Source: Nitrospira japonica
Lineage (GTDB): Bacteria; Nitrospirota; Thermodesulfovibrionia; UBA6902
Direction: 5' to 3'
Length of the DNA stretch: 64,000 nucleotides
Assembly (NCBI GenBank): GCA_020723105.1
Contig: DYJL01000007.1
Span: forward strand, 89,984-153,983
The position numbers and the translations under genes were made by a program. Within the stretch, counting starts at the first letter, position 1. Every line of letters begins with the position of its first letter. This document shows positions 1 to 9,370 of this stretch, piece after piece. The notes under the pieces were generated by a model. The model made no database searches. It saw only the letters and a list, made by a program, of their open reading frames with translations, and was not told where the DNA came from.

Positions 1-1
1 T

Positions 2-172
2 CCCGGTTCTTCACCCATGAAAAGGTTACGCGAGGAAGCAGGAGAGAGAGGAAAGCTTGTGGATGCGACACAGGGCAGAAAGACGAGGGCCATAATCGTC
101 ACAGACAGCGATCATGTGATTTTATCCGCTCTTCAGACAGAAACGATAACGCAAAGATTTCAGGAAGAATAA
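2..172 (+). CDS. remA: RemA/DUF370-family protein, C-terminal part (5' end outside window)
   Basis: The open frame runs in from the left edge and ends at a TAA two bases before gmk. The visible 56 residues begin [13 protein letters not shown] and contain [20 protein letters not shown], the conserved C-terminal half of the short DUF370/RemA family (usually about 85-90 residues). In Bacillus, RemA is a DNA-binding activator of matrix genes. In Gram-negative genomes the family commonly sits directly upstream of gmk and rpoZ, as here, and its role there is less clear. The family call is firm. The function in this organism is inferred. Confidence 0.85.
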   Translation, partial: PGSSPMKRLREEAGERGKLVDATQGRKTRAIIVTDSDHVILSALQTETITQRFQEE

Positions 173-173
173 C

Positions 174-767
174 GTGGCACAAAAGGGACTCGGGGGAACT
201 TTATTTGTAATTTCAGCTCCTTCAGGAGCCGGGAAATCAACACTCTGCCGGGAACTGCTTCGTAAAGTTTCCGATGTTAAACTTTCAGTCTCTTATACTA
301 CCCGCAAACCGAGAAAAGGGGAAATAAATAACGTACATTACACCTTCATAAGCCAGAAGAAATTCAAGGACATGATCGGCAATGGAGAATTTGCCGAGTG
401 GGCCATGGTTCACGGCAATCTCTACGGCACGTCTATTAAAAGACTGAAGAAATTATGCCGGGAAGGCTATGATGTCCTTCTTGATATTGACGTTCAGGGA
501 GCCAGACAGATAAGAAATACCTTTAAGGATGCTGTTTATATCTTTATTCTTCCACCGTCCATGGAGATTCTAAGGAAGAGGCTTATGAAGCGAAAGACGG
601 ATTCAAAAGAGGCAATAACCCTGCGTCTTGAGAAGGCCCGGGATGAAATATCAGGCTATAAAGAGTATGATTATGTTATCATTAACAACAAACTTGACAA
701 GGCTTATCGTGATTTTGAGAGTATAATCAGGTCCACCAGATTGAAAACAAAGAATTATAAAAAATAA
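174..767 (+). CDS. gmk: guanylate kinase
   Basis: Cytoplasmic enzyme that phosphorylates GMP to GDP with ATP. The 197-residue length is typical. The P-loop PSGAGKST lies at residues 16-23. The GMP-binding segment SVSYTTRKPRKGE and the stretch DVLLDIDVQGARQ follow in the usual order. The start is GTG, one base after the upstream stop, with AGGAAG about eight bases before it. It lies in a tight string with remA upstream and rpoZ 26 bases downstream, a common arrangement in proteobacteria and relatives, so it is probably co-transcribed with them. Confidence 0.96.
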   Translation: MAQKGLGGTLFVISAPSGAGKSTLCRELLRKVSDVKLSVSYTTRKPRKGEINNVHYTFISQKKFKDMIGNGEFAEWAMVHGNLYGTSIKRLKKLCREGYDVLLDIDVQGARQIRNTFKDAVYIFILPPSMEILRKRLMKRKTDSKEAITLRLEKARDEISGYKEYDYVIINNKLDKAYRDFESIIRSTRLKTKNYKK

Positions 768-793
768 ATGCTATTAAATAATATGGAGGTAAA

Positions 794-1180
794 ATGGATA
801 TAATTTCACTGCCTATTGTATATGACAAGAAAAAGATTGACGGAAACTACAGGCTGGTGATTGCTGCTGTAAAAAGAGCCAAGGATCTATCACAGGGGGT
901 GTTGCCTGTAATACCATCAAAAGCAAAGAAGATAACAACTCTGGCATTGGAGGAAGTTGCTACCGATTCTGTAGATATATTAACTGGTGAGGCTGCAGTC
1001 AAGGCAAACGAAGAAGCCAGAAAACTGGTCCATAAGCGTATGATGGATGAAGCTCAGCAGAAAGAGACTATGCCTGAGGATTTGACGGAACTTGAAAAAG
1101 ACCTCAAAGTTTATCTGAGCGAGAAGACCGAATCAGAGCAGAAGAGATCCATCGAGGATATATTCGGAGATGGTCAATAG
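794..1180 (+). CDS. rpoZ: RNA polymerase omega subunit, long C-terminal tail
   Basis: Residues 15-60 match the omega core: YRLVIAAVKRAKDL, then a lysine-rich turn and LALEEVATDSVDI. Omega helps assemble core RNA polymerase by holding the beta-prime subunit. At 128 residues it is longer than many omegas (about 70-100). The extra C-terminal half is charged, Glu/Lys-rich and probably helical. A strong GGAGG precedes the ATG. The last 11 bases overlap the start of coaBC, indicating coupled translation. Position after gmk supports the call. The tail has no recognised domain. Confidence 0.9.
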   Translation: MDIISLPIVYDKKKIDGNYRLVIAAVKRAKDLSQGVLPVIPSKAKKITTLALEEVATDSVDILTGEAAVKANEEARKLVHKRMMDEAQQKETMPEDLTELEKDLKVYLSEKTESEQKRSIEDIFGDGQ

Positions 1181-2354
1181 TAAAATCCTTCTTGGAATTA
1201 CTGGAAGCATTGCTGCATACAAATCCGTTGAAATAGGACGCCGGTTAATTGATGAAGGCTACAGCGTACAGGTAGTCATGACAAAATCTGCGTGCAATTT
1301 CATAACTCCTCTTACACTTGAATCTGTGACCGGTAAACCTGTTCTCACGGACCTGTTCAGTGATCCGTTCAGCCACATCAATTTGTCAAAAGAGTCTTCC
1401 CTGCTGCTTATCGCTCCTGCCACTGCGAACACCATCAATAAGCTGCGCTGTGGAATAGCGGATGATCTATTGAGCAATCTCTGGTTGACACATGAAGGAC
1501 CAACTCTCATTGCTCCGGCAATGAATCACAGGATGTACCGCCATTTCTCAGTGCAGAAAAGCATAAAAGAACTTCAGAAGCTTGGTGTAAATTTTGTAGG
1601 GCCTGTTTCAGGAAGTCTTGCCTGCGGCGAAGAAGGGGAGGGCCGGATGGCAGATGTCTCGACTATAGTTGAAGCTGCAATAGCGGCGCTGACGCAAAAA
1701 GATTTAAAAGGTCAGCATATCCTTGTTACAGCAGGGCCGACTCTTGAAGCAATTGATCCTGTAAGATTTATCTCAAACCGTTCTTCAGGAAAGATGGGTT
1801 ATGCAATTGCAAAAGCAGCATTAAGAAGGGGCGCAAAAGTTACTCTTATCAGCGGCCCGACTTCACAGATGCCGCTGGAAGGTGTTTACTTTATATCAGT
1901 CGAGAAGGCTTCAGAAATGGAGACAGCAGTCTTAAAGCATCTCCCAAAAGCAACAGCAGTTATTATGGCTGCGGCAGTAGCTGATTTTGCGCCTGCAATT
2001 ATAAATCAATCAAAGATTACAAAGAATAATATTTCTTCTATAACTTTAAAGAAGACAACGGATATCCTTAAAAAAACAGGCAAAATAAAAAATAAACGTA
2101 TTCTGATAGGTTTTGCAGCAGAGACAGGAAAGAATATTGAGAACGCAAAGGCCAAGCTCAAAGAAAAAAATCTTGACCTCATCGTGCTGAATGATGTGAC
2201 ACAAAAAGGCGCGGGCTTTAATGTGGACACAAACATTGTTACTATCATTGACAGAAAAGGCAAAGTTGCTGATTATCCTTTGATGAAAAAAATTGAAGTT
2301 GCGAACGTTATTCTTGACGGGTTACTGGAAGTGAGAAAAAGGGGGAACCTATGA
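1170..2354 (+). CDS. coaBC: bifunctional phosphopantothenoylcysteine decarboxylase / phosphopantothenate-cysteine ligase
   Basis: Makes 4'-phosphopantetheine for coenzyme A in two steps. The N-terminal CoaC flavoprotein half (about 1-175) shows [11 protein letters not shown], the SHINL histidine near 69, PAMN at 116-119 and the [10 protein letters not shown] segment with Cys152. The C-terminal CoaB half starts around 180 with [19 protein letters not shown] and SSGKMGYA. The 394-residue length is normal for the fusion. It overlaps rpoZ by 11 bases and aroQ by four (ATGA), so this is a translationally coupled operon. Confidence 0.96.
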   Translation: MVNSKILLGITGSIAAYKSVEIGRRLIDEGYSVQVVMTKSACNFITPLTLESVTGKPVLTDLFSDPFSHINLSKESSLLLIAPATANTINKLRCGIADDLLSNLWLTHEGPTLIAPAMNHRMYRHFSVQKSIKELQKLGVNFVGPVSGSLACGEEGEGRMADVSTIVEAAIAALTQKDLKGQHILVTAGPTLEAIDPVRFISNRSSGKMGYAIAKAALRRGAKVTLISGPTSQMPLEGVYFISVEKASEMETAVLKHLPKATAVIMAAAVADFAPAIINQSKITKNNISSITLKKTTDILKKTGKIKNKRILIGFAAETGKNIENAKAKLKEKNLDLIVLNDVTQKGAGFNVDTNIVTIIDRKGKVADYPLMKKIEVANVILDGLLEVRKRGNL

Positions 2355-2797
2355 AGATACTGATTATCCACGGTCCGAATCTTAATCTGCTTGGCAAAAG
2401 AGAAGCGAATATCTACGGGACGAAGACTCTTGATGAGATCAATGCCCTGTTAAAAAAACTTGCGAAAGAATTGAAAGTGGAACTTGACATCAAACAGTCC
2501 AACCATGAAGGCGGAATTGTAGATCTCATACAAAATTCAAAACAATATGCTGCACTTGTCATTAATCCTGCTGCCTATACCCATACGAGTATTGCAATAA
2601 GAGATGCGATAGCTGCAGTTGAAATCCCTGCGGTCGAGGTACATCTGTCAAACATTCACAAGCGTGAAGAGTTCAGACAAAAGTCTCTCATTGCCTCTGT
2701 TGCATACGGACAGATTTCCGGATTCGGGTATGAAAGTTATCTGCTCGGCCTGAGGGCTGCAGTTTCAATCGCCAATGCAAAAAAAAGCGTTTCTTAG
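2351..2797 (+). CDS. aroQ: type II 3-dehydroquinate dehydratase
   Basis: Shikimate pathway enzyme that dehydrates 3-dehydroquinate. The 148-residue size and motifs are diagnostic of the dodecameric type II family: [17 protein letters not shown] with the catalytic Tyr22, [21 protein letters not shown], and [14 protein letters not shown] with His98. The start overlaps the coaBC stop by four bases, and the stop lies 20 bases inside the next gene. No other shikimate genes are nearby. Confidence 0.96.
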   Translation: MKILIIHGPNLNLLGKREANIYGTKTLDEINALLKKLAKELKVELDIKQSNHEGGIVDLIQNSKQYAALVINPAAYTHTSIAIRDAIAAVEIPAVEVHLSNIHKREEFRQKSLIASVAYGQISGFGYESYLLGLRAAVSIANAKKSVS

Positions 2798-3836
2798 GAA
2801 AAAACTCCGGCAATTAAACGTTGACGGTATTCTTGTTACCGATCTTCTCAATGTTAAATACCTCACTGGATTTACCGGTTCATCAGGTTACGCAGTTATT
2901 ACAAAAACAGATGCTGTGTTCGTAACAGATTTTCGTTATCAGGAGCAGGCTAAGCATGAAGTGAAGGGATTTAAAATTAAGATAGAGCGAGGGGACCGCG
3001 CCAAAGAAGTGAAGGAGCTGGTTGATGAATATGCAACAGGAAAACTCGGTTTTGAAGACCATAATGTAACTTTTGGTTTCTATAATAAATTATTAAAGAA
3101 AAAGATCAGGCTTAAACCCTTGAACACTGTAATTGAATCCATGAGAATTATGAAATCACCAGATGAGGTTCAGTGTATCAGAAAAGCTGCATCAAGGGCT
3201 GAAAGGGCTTTCATAAAACTGCAGCCCTATATAAAACCCGGGATAACAGAGCGAAAACTTGCACTGAAACTGGAAGCATTATTGAAAGAAGAAGGTTGCA
3301 AAACATTACCTTTTGGAGTTATAGTAGCTTCTGGTTTTTTATCGGCCCTGCCTCATGCCAGTCCTACCAATAAGATTATTAAAAAAGGCGACTTCATCGT
3401 CTTTGACTGGGGAGGTGAATATGAGGGATATTATTCAGATATGACCAGAACCATTGTTGCAAAGGGCAAGGATACGGCAAGGCAAAAAGAGATTTATTCT
3501 ATCGTCCTTGAGGCGCAGAAAAAGGCGCTTGAGACGGTGAAACCAGATATAAAAGCAGCGGCAGTTGACAGAGCTGCACGAAATTACATAAAGCAAAAAG
3601 GTTATGATGAATATTTTGGCCATGGAACAGGTCACGGCGTAGGGCTTGCAGTACATGAGAGGCCGTATATTTCATGGCGTAGTAAAGATGTGCTAAAGGA
3701 AAACATGGTTTTCACTGTTGAACCTGGGATATACCTGCCCCGTTTTGGCGGGGTAAGAATTGAGGAAATGGTAGTTGTAACGAAGAGTGGGGCAGAGGTC
3801 TTGACCTCTTTGCCGAAGAAGTTTACGATGATATGA
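2775..3836 (+). CDS. M24-family aminopeptidase (Xaa-Pro peptidase type)
   Basis: Cytoplasmic two-metal peptidase of the creatinase fold. Residues 1-125 form the creatinase-type N-terminal domain and 130-353 the catalytic domain. All five metal ligands are visible: Asp211, Asp222, His287 in [14 protein letters not shown], Glu316 in TVEPGIY and Glu330. Length (353) fits the PepQ/YpdF-like Xaa-Pro group, shorter than E. coli PepP. It overlaps aroQ by 23 bases and precedes efp, a pairing common in many bacteria. Exact substrate (dipeptides or N-terminal X-Pro) cannot be told from sequence. Confidence 0.92.
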   Translation: MQKKAFLRKKLRQLNVDGILVTDLLNVKYLTGFTGSSGYAVITKTDAVFVTDFRYQEQAKHEVKGFKIKIERGDRAKEVKELVDEYATGKLGFEDHNVTFGFYNKLLKKKIRLKPLNTVIESMRIMKSPDEVQCIRKAASRAERAFIKLQPYIKPGITERKLALKLEALLKEEGCKTLPFGVIVASGFLSALPHASPTNKIIKKGDFIVFDWGGEYEGYYSDMTRTIVAKGKDTARQKEIYSIVLEAQKKALETVKPDIKAAAVDRAARNYIKQKGYDEYFGHGTGHGVGLAVHERPYISWRSKDVLKENMVFTVEPGIYLPRFGGVRIEEMVVVTKSGAEVLTSLPKKFTMI

Positions 3837-3871
3837 CACGGGAATGACATTTTGATACAGGGAGGCAATAA

Positions 3872-4432
3872 TTGATATCTACAAGTGAATTTAGAAAAGG
3901 TGCAAAAATTAAATATAAAGATGCGCCGCATGAAATTGTTGACTTTCAACATCACAAAATGGGTCGAGGCGGAGCCATTATCAGAACAAAGCTCAAGAAC
4001 CTGAAAACCGGCAGTATCTTTGAAGACACTTTCAAGGGTGGAGAAAAGTTTGAAACTCCGGAACTTGAAGAAAAATCTATGCAGTATCTTTACAAAGAGG
4101 ACGAATTATATTATTTCATGGATAATGAAAACTATGAGCAGTTTCCCCTGACCTCAGAGCAATTGGGAGATGTAAAAAAATTTATAAAAGAAAACATGGA
4201 AGTGAAAATCCTGTTATACAGCGGCACTCCGCTTTCTGTGGAAATACCCATGTTCGTCGAGCTGACAATTGTAAAAACTGATCCGGGTTTCAAAGGTGAT
4301 ACAGCGAGCGGCGGCAGCAAACCTGCTGTCCTGGAATCGGGAGTTACAGTAAAGGTGCCATTTCATCTGAATGAAGGAGACATTATAAAAGTTGATACAA
4401 GGACCGGGGAATATATTGAGAGGGTCAGGTAA
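3872..4432 (+). CDS. efp: elongation factor P with Arg at the loop tip
   Basis: Binds ribosomes stalled at polyproline and promotes peptide bond formation. All three domains are present in 186 residues, ending with the conserved GDTASGGSKPA and KVDTRTGEYI segments. The start is TTG, chosen because GGAGG lies seven bases upstream and the protein then begins MISTSEFRKG as expected. The tip residue, modified in many EF-Ps, is Arg32 in KMGRGGA. That context resembles, from memory, the Thermus form (KLGRGGA) more than the rhamnosylated Pseudomonas form. No earP, epmA or ymfI homologue is in the window. Confidence 0.96.
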   Translation: MISTSEFRKGAKIKYKDAPHEIVDFQHHKMGRGGAIIRTKLKNLKTGSIFEDTFKGGEKFETPELEEKSMQYLYKEDELYYFMDNENYEQFPLTSEQLGDVKKFIKENMEVKILLYSGTPLSVEIPMFVELTIVKTDPGFKGDTASGGSKPAVLESGVTVKVPFHLNEGDIIKVDTRTGEYIERVR

Positions 4433-4481
4433 GAGTTCAGTTGACAACTAACAACTAACAACCAAGAATGAGGGAAAGAAA
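4433..4481 (+). repeat. short AC-rich tandem repeat before accB
   Basis: The efp-accB spacer carries a run of direct repeats of about eight bases (CAACTAA-like units) before the accB start. It is low complexity and has no coding sense. It resembles the repeat-filled spacer between accB and accC. Confidence 0.6.
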
Positions 4482-4922
4482 ATGGAACTGGACGAGATAA
4501 AAAAACTGATTGATCTTTTAAAAGAAACCGATATCACCGAATTTCAGATAGAAAGAGAAGACACAAAACTCAAAATTAAGCGTGAAAAATATTTATCATC
4601 TTTTGAGGCCATATCATCTGCAAAAAAACATGAAGTTGCCGCACCTACTGAAAGTAAAGCGGAGGCTGCAGGGGAAAGTAAAATAGTAACCATTACATCG
4701 CCGATTGTTGGAATATTTCACCGGACGCCGTCTCCTGAATCTCCGCCTTTTGTTGAAATCGGCAGCGTCGTCAGAAAAGGACAGGTTCTCTGTATAGTTG
4801 AGGCCATGAAGCTGATGAATGAAATAGAAAGCGACACTGAGGGAGTTATCTCAAAAATTCTTGTAGAAAACGGACAGCCTGTTGAATACGGCGAACCGCT
4901 TTTTCTTATTGAACCGATGTAA
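4482..4922 (+). CDS. accB: biotin carboxyl carrier protein of acetyl-CoA carboxylase
   Basis: Carries biotin between the carboxylase and transferase subunits for malonyl-CoA synthesis. The N-terminal 40 residues ([13 protein letters not shown]...) match AccB rather than other carriers. A short Ala/Glu linker follows, then the biotinyl domain from about 70 with the lysine motif EAMKLMN, biotinylated residue Lys110, and a hydrophobic end. The 146-residue length is typical. accC follows after 77 bases, as in most bacteria. accA and accD are not in the window. Confidence 0.97.
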   Translation: MELDEIKKLIDLLKETDITEFQIEREDTKLKIKREKYLSSFEAISSAKKHEVAAPTESKAEAAGESKIVTITSPIVGIFHRTPSPESPPFVEIGSVVRKGQVLCIVEAMKLMNEIESDTEGVISKILVENGQPVEYGEPLFLIEPM

Positions 4923-4999
4923 TATCAGGGTCAAGAGTTAAGAGTCAGGAGTTAAGTAAACCTACTTACCTCATACCTCATAACTCATAACTCATAACA
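4923..4999 (+). repeat. short tandem repeats between accB and accC
   Basis: The spacer holds repeated GAGTTAAGAGT-like units, then three copies of a CTCATAA unit running up to the accC start codon. No ribosome binding site of ordinary quality is seen in front of accC, perhaps because the repeats occupy that spot. The sequence looks like slippage-prone filler rather than a defined element. Confidence 0.6.
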
Positions 5000-6349
5000 A
5001 TGCAGCTATTCAAGAAAATATTAATAGCCAACCGTGGCGAGATAGCCGTCAGGATAATCCGGGCCTGCCATGAACTTGGCATACAGACTGCGGCTGTTTA
5101 TTCAGAAGCAGACAAAGACGCCCTCCATGTAAGGATGGCTGATGAGGCCATATGCATCGGACCAGCTTCATCAGCTCAAAGTTATCTGAATATTCCCGCA
5201 ATAATAAGCGCTGCTGAAATAACCGATTCAGAGGCGATTCATCCGGGTTACGGGTTCCTTTCTGAGAATGCACATTTTGTTGAGGCCTGCACAGCGTCCA
5301 GAATTACTTTTATCGGGCCCTCTGCTGAAAATATCCGCTCAGGTGGCGACAAATCACGTGCCAGACAGATAATGAAGAGGAAAGGGGTGCCTGTAGTGCC
5401 GGGAAGCGACAGCCCTGTAACGGATGAAGAAGATGCTTTAAAGATAGCCAGAAAGATAGGTTTCCCGATAATTCTCAAGGCTTCTGCAGGCGGCGGCGGG
5501 AGAGGTATGAGAATAGTGCAGGAAGAAAAAGATTTATCTCCGATGTACCATATGGCGCAGAAGGAGGCTTTTGCTGCGTTTGGTAATGGTGATTTATATA
5601 TTGAGAAATACATTTCTGAAATGAGACACATAGAGGTGCAGATACTTGCAGATAATAAAGGCAGCGTTGTTTATCTCGGTGAACGGGACTGCTCTATCCA
5701 GCGGAGGCACCAGAAGCTTATCGAAGAGGCCCCTTTTTCCCTTGCAAATGTCAAATTCAGGAAGAAGATAGGTGATATAGCAATAAAAGCTGCAAAGGCG
5801 TTTAGATACAAAAACGCAGGGACTATTGAATTCATCCTCGACCGGGACGAACAGATATATTTTATGGAGATAAATACGAGGATTCAGGTTGAACATCCGG
5901 TCTCCGAGATGATTACAGGGATTGATATTATAAAGGAACAGATTAGGATCGCTGCAGGCGCTCTGCTGCCGTTCAAACAGAATGAGATAAAGTTCTCGGG
6001 ACACAGCATTGAATGCAGGATAAATGCAGAAGACCCTGAGAAGTTTATTCCTTCACCGGGGAAAATCACTTTATTTATCCCGCCTGGAGGGCCAGGCGTC
6101 AGAGTTGATACGGCAGCATATTCCGGCTGGACCGTCCCCGCACATTATGATTCCCTGATTGCAAAACTGATTGTTCACGGTAAGGACCGGGAAGTGGCAA
6201 TTGCAAAAATGAAAAGGGCCTTAAGAGAATTTATAGTCGAAGGCATCAAAACAACGATACCGTTTCACCTGAAGATTCTTGACAACCCCGATTTTGTCAG
6301 TGGCAATTTCAATACGCATTTTTTAGAGAAGGTTAATAAAACAGAGTAG
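5000..6349 (+). CDS. accC: acetyl-CoA carboxylase biotin carboxylase subunit
   Basis: ATP-grasp enzyme that carboxylates biotin on AccB. The 449-residue sequence is collinear with the family: N-terminal [19 protein letters not shown], the ATP-binding glycine loop [30 protein letters not shown], and the active-site segment [15 protein letters not shown]. The C-terminal domain includes [13 protein letters not shown] and the closing helices. It is downstream of accB on the same strand, so it is presumably part of that operon. Confidence 0.97.
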   Translation: MQLFKKILIANRGEIAVRIIRACHELGIQTAAVYSEADKDALHVRMADEAICIGPASSAQSYLNIPAIISAAEITDSEAIHPGYGFLSENAHFVEACTASRITFIGPSAENIRSGGDKSRARQIMKRKGVPVVPGSDSPVTDEEDALKIARKIGFPIILKASAGGGGRGMRIVQEEKDLSPMYHMAQKEAFAAFGNGDLYIEKYISEMRHIEVQILADNKGSVVYLGERDCSIQRRHQKLIEEAPFSLANVKFRKKIGDIAIKAAKAFRYKNAGTIEFILDRDEQIYFMEINTRIQVEHPVSEMITGIDIIKEQIRIAAGALLPFKQNEIKFSGHSIECRINAEDPEKFIPSPGKITLFIPPGGPGVRVDTAAYSGWTVPAHYDSLIAKLIVHGKDREVAIAKMKRALREFIVEGIKTTIPFHLKILDNPDFVSGNFNTHFLEKVNKTE

Positions 6350-6350
6350 G

Positions 6351-6371
6351 GGGCGGGTTTCAAACCCACCC
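6351..6371 (+). other. small GC-rich hairpin after accC
   Basis: GGG.GGGTTT is followed after one base by AAACCC.CCC, an imperfect ten-pair inverted repeat directly behind the accC stop. There is no T-tract, so it is not a classical terminator. It may attenuate, or stabilise the 3' end of the acc message before thiE. The first three pairs around the tip cannot all form. Confidence 0.4.
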
Positions 6372-6383
6372 TGCATTCTGACT

Positions 6384-7028
6384 ATGGCTAAGCTCTTCAC
6401 GAAACACAATCCCATCTACCTGATCACAGACCGGGCCCTTTCCGGACTTTCTCATTCTCAGATTGTCAGACAGGCAATAACCGCAGGCATCAGGACTGTT
6501 CAGCTTAGAGAAAAGCAGATGTCAAAGAAAGAAATACATCGTGAAGCTCTTGCGATACGCACGCTTACTGAAAAGAATAATACAACCTTCATCATCAACG
6601 ATTACATTGATATTGCTCTTGCTGTAAATGCCGATGGTGTTCATCTCGGACAGGAAGACATGCCTGTTAAAGAAGCGAGAAAGATAATGGGGAAGAATAA
6701 AATCATCGGCATATCAACTCATAGTTTAAAGCAGGCCCTCAAGGCGCAGGAGGCCGGAGCTGACTATATCGGCTTTGGGCCTATTTTCAGGACGTCAACG
6801 AAAGATGCAGGATATCCAAAGGGATTGAAGGCCCTGGAGGAAATCAGAAAGCATATCAAAATTCCCATTGTTGCTATTGGCGGGATTATTCCGGAAAATG
6901 CTTCATCCGTACTGGCAGCAGGAGCAGATGCGGTTGCTGTCATGTCAGCCATTTTGAGCGGGAATATAAGAAAAAATACAGAAAAAGTTTTATCGGCGAT
7001 TATTGTGGGACGCTCCTTGCTTTATTGA
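6384..7028 (+). CDS. thiE: thiamine phosphate synthase
   Basis: Joins the thiazole and pyrimidine moieties to make thiamine phosphate. The TIM-barrel motifs are all visible: YLITDR near the N-terminus, VQLREKQMSKKE, the catalytic FIINDYIDIALAV and DGVHLGQEDMP, then IGISTHSLKQALKAQEAGA, YIGFGPIFRTSTKDAG and VAIGGI near the end. The length of 214 residues is normal. The gene stands 34 bases after accC without other thi genes nearby. No TPP riboswitch-like structure is evident in the short leader. Confidence 0.93.
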   Translation: MAKLFTKHNPIYLITDRALSGLSHSQIVRQAITAGIRTVQLREKQMSKKEIHREALAIRTLTEKNNTTFIINDYIDIALAVNADGVHLGQEDMPVKEARKIMGKNKIIGISTHSLKQALKAQEAGADYIGFGPIFRTSTKDAGYPKGLKALEEIRKHIKIPIVAIGGIIPENASSVLAAGADAVAVMSAILSGNIRKNTEKVLSAIIVGRSLLY

Positions 7029-7330
7029 CAAAATTGTGCTGCAGGCTGCAATGCTCGGGCGGCTGAGAATGAGAGAGTATGCTACATTCTACAGCCTTTA
7101 TGGCATCAATGGCTGAACTCGTTATCCCGCCTGCATAGCCTGAACCTTCACCTATAAGTTAACGGAGATACTCCCGCACAAAAAATCCATCAGATTCTGA
7201 GCAGGGACCTTCCATTTTCCATCTCCGGCATTAAACGCCTTTCTCTCTATTCCAAAAAATGCCTCCTTCACAGTCCCCACCTTACTTTCGATACGATGAA
7301 TGCTATCAGAAGAATGATCCGAAGGCAAGA
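7000..7330 (-). pseudogene. remnant of a COG2509-type FAD-dependent dehydrogenase, internally deleted
   Basis: Read on the minus strand, the segment from about 7330 to 7160 translates as GTVKEAFFGIERKAF, then WKVPAQNLMDFLCG, matching the family's conserved PAQ...DFL block. A stop follows at once. Near 7155, in another frame, IGEGSGYAGGITSSAIDAIK matches the family's C-terminal FAD-binding GEGAGYAGGI block and runs to a TAA at 7000-7002. The roughly 100-plus residues normally between these blocks are missing, and the frame shifts at the junction. There is no start. The tail overlaps the 3' end of thiE. It is clearly decayed. Family recognition is from memory. Confidence 0.75.
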
Positions 7331-7406
7331 GCGGAGGGGCCGGGTGCTTACAAAGGGCCTGCCATTTTATACCATTCTCCTCCCCAATCTGTTAAAATTC
7401 AACGCC

Positions 7407-8309
7407 ATGTTTTTTCAGCAGATAATCAACGGTCTGACAGTCGGTGGAGTGTATGCCTTAATTGCGCTGGGGTATACGCTGGTTTATGGAATACTTGAAC
7501 TGATAAATTTTGCTCACGGCGAGATTTACATGATAGGCGCTTATCTCGGAATTATATTTTTAGGGATATTCACTGCAGCCGGACTTACAGAGTACAGCCT
7601 GCTTCTCTCGTTAGTTTTAACTTTTATCATGTCAACACTCGTTTGTTCTGCATATGGATTTACGGTTGAGAAGCTTGCATACAAACCATTGCGGAATGCA
7701 CCGAGGCTTAATCCCCTGATAAGCGCAATTGGTGTGTCTATATTTCTTCAGAATTATGTAATGCTTACACAGGGTGCAACTGACAAGGTGTTCCCGCATG
7801 TTATACCGGTCACGATAATTGAGTTCTCAAATGTGACGATGACCACACTGCAACTTTTCATTATTATTGTCTCCCTCCTGCTTATGGCCGGGCTTCATCT
7901 TTTTATAATGAAGACAAAAACAGGCAAGGCCATGAGGGCTGTGGCACAGGATAAAATTATGGCCTCGCTTCTGGGAATAAATATTGACAGGATAATTTCT
8001 GTTACATTTATTATAGGTTCCGGACTGGCTGCTGTTGCAGGATTAATGGTAGCTATGTATTACGGCCTTGTAAATTATTCCATCGGCTATCTGGTCGGAA
8101 TCAAGGCCTTCACTGCTGCCGTGCTCGGAGGCATCGGGAGCGTTCCCGGAGCCATGATTGGCGGTCTTGTGCTCGGGCTTATTGAGAGTCTCGGAGCCGG
8201 TTACTTGTCAAGTGAATACAAGGATGCATATGCCTTCATTATTCTGATAATTATCCTGCTTGTAAAACCAACAGGCCTGCTTGGCAAGTCAGAGGGGCCC
8301 AGGCCGTGA
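7407..8309 (+). CDS. livH: branched-chain amino acid type ABC transporter permease LivH
   Basis: Inner-membrane permease of the high-affinity branched-chain amino acid transporter family. The start at 7407 gives FFQQIINGLTVGGVYALIAL, which matches the family N-terminus. The frame is open further upstream (to 7296), but that part overlaps the decayed dehydrogenase and lacks family features. At 300 residues it has the expected eight or so hydrophobic segments, with the conserved LGYTLVYGILELINFAHGE and GIGSVPGAMIGG loops. livM overlaps its stop by four bases. Related Urt urea permeases are possible, but no urease genes are here. Confidence 0.93.
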   Translation: MFFQQIINGLTVGGVYALIALGYTLVYGILELINFAHGEIYMIGAYLGIIFLGIFTAAGLTEYSLLLSLVLTFIMSTLVCSAYGFTVEKLAYKPLRNAPRLNPLISAIGVSIFLQNYVMLTQGATDKVFPHVIPVTIIEFSNVTMTTLQLFIIIVSLLLMAGLHLFIMKTKTGKAMRAVAQDKIMASLLGINIDRIISVTFIIGSGLAAVAGLMVAMYYGLVNYSIGYLVGIKAFTAAVLGGIGSVPGAMIGGLVLGLIESLGAGYLSSEYKDAYAFIILIIILLVKPTGLLGKSEGPRP

Positions 8310-9370
8310 AAAAATTAATCTTCATGTTCTGGTGTGCCTTATTGACCCTTCCCTTTATGGGAATAAGAGGCGCTGCGTATCTTTTCTTTGGGATAGCAGT
8401 TTCATACGGTTTTTATGTTGCTTTGGCAAATATGTTCGGTAAGATTAAAAAGCCGGACCTGCCGGTCAATATGAAACTGCTGTCAACCGCCTTAATAATA
8501 TTTTCTTTTGCCTTGCCCTTTTTAGTGAGAGACTACTATACAGACGTTGCAATCCTCGTCTGCATTTATATTTTACTGGCGCTCGGCGTAAATATAGTTA
8601 TTGGGTTTACCGGTCTTCTGCATCTTGGGTTTGCTGCTTTTTATGGCATAGGCGCATATTCAAACGCACTGCTGACAACTGCACTGGGCCTGGACTTCTG
8701 GAGCGCTTTAATCCTTACACTGATTCTATCGTCTCTGGCGGGTTTTCTCTTAGCCTTTCCTTCACTGAGACTCAGGGGAGATTATCTGGCAATTGTTACT
8801 CTTGGTTTTGGAGAAATAATCCGCCTTGTCCTGAATAACTGGGACAGTGTGACGAGGGGGCCAAATGGCATTTCGAATATTCCGTCACCGGTTATTCTCG
8901 GGTTTGAAATAAGCAGTCTGAAATATTATTACTACCTCGTCCTGCTGTTTATGCTGTCTGCGGCGTTCATCGTTAAACGGGTTCAGCGCTCCAGAACAGG
9001 AAGGGCCTGGCTTGCAATCCGTGAAGATGAGACTGCAGCAGAGGCTATGGGAATCAATACAAGGAAATACAAATTCATGGCCTTGACCTTCGGCGCTTTC
9101 TGGGCGGGCCTTGCAGGCGCTCTGTTTGCCAGCAAGATGCATTTTGTTTCTCCTGAGAGTTTTACATTTATGGAATCTGTTTTTGTAGTTTGCATGATAA
9201 TTCTCGGCGGACTTGGAAGCGTCCCTGGAGTTATTTTCGGTTCGTTAATCCTTGTTCTTCTTCCGGAATTGCTGAGGGATTTTCAGTTATACCGGATGCT
9301 TGCACTTGGAGCAGGACTCGTATTGATGATGATATTCAGGCCTGACGGATTGATTAGGAGCAGGCAATGA
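8306..9370 (+). CDS. livM: branched-chain amino acid type ABC transporter permease LivM
   Basis: Second membrane subunit of the transporter. The GTG start overlaps the livH stop. Multiple membrane helices begin within the first 30 residues. The family signatures ALGVNIVIGFTGLLHLGFAA, GDYLAIVTLGFGEIIRL and GGLGSVPGVIFGS are present. Length 354 is typical. The stop overlaps the livG start (ATGA), so H-M-G-F translation is coupled. It partners LivH in the membrane and receives substrate from the lipoprotein encoded at 14395. Confidence 0.94.
   Translation: MKKLIFMFWCALLTLPFMGIRGAAYLFFGIAVSYGFYVALANMFGKIKKPDLPVNMKLLSTALIIFSFALPFLVRDYYTDVAILVCIYILLALGVNIVIGFTGLLHLGFAAFYGIGAYSNALLTTALGLDFWSALILTLILSSLAGFLLAFPSLRLRGDYLAIVTLGFGEIIRLVLNNWDSVTRGPNGISNIPSPVILGFEISSLKYYYYLVLLFMLSAAFIVKRVQRSRTGRAWLAIREDETAAEAMGINTRKYKFMALTFGAFWAGLAGALFASKMHFVSPESFTFMESVFVVCMIILGGLGSVPGVIFGSLILVLLPELLRDFQLYRMLALGAGLVLMMIFRPDGLIRSRQ

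Noticed and set aside
3632-3955. A 107-codon minus-strand frame across the peptidase-efp junction
   Set aside because: Antisense to two conserved genes and to the efp ribosome binding site, with no supporting features.
7296-7406. Upstream extension of livH by 37 codons
   Set aside because: The extension overlaps the dehydrogenase remnant, is Arg-rich without membrane character, and the internal ATG gives the normal LivH N-terminus.
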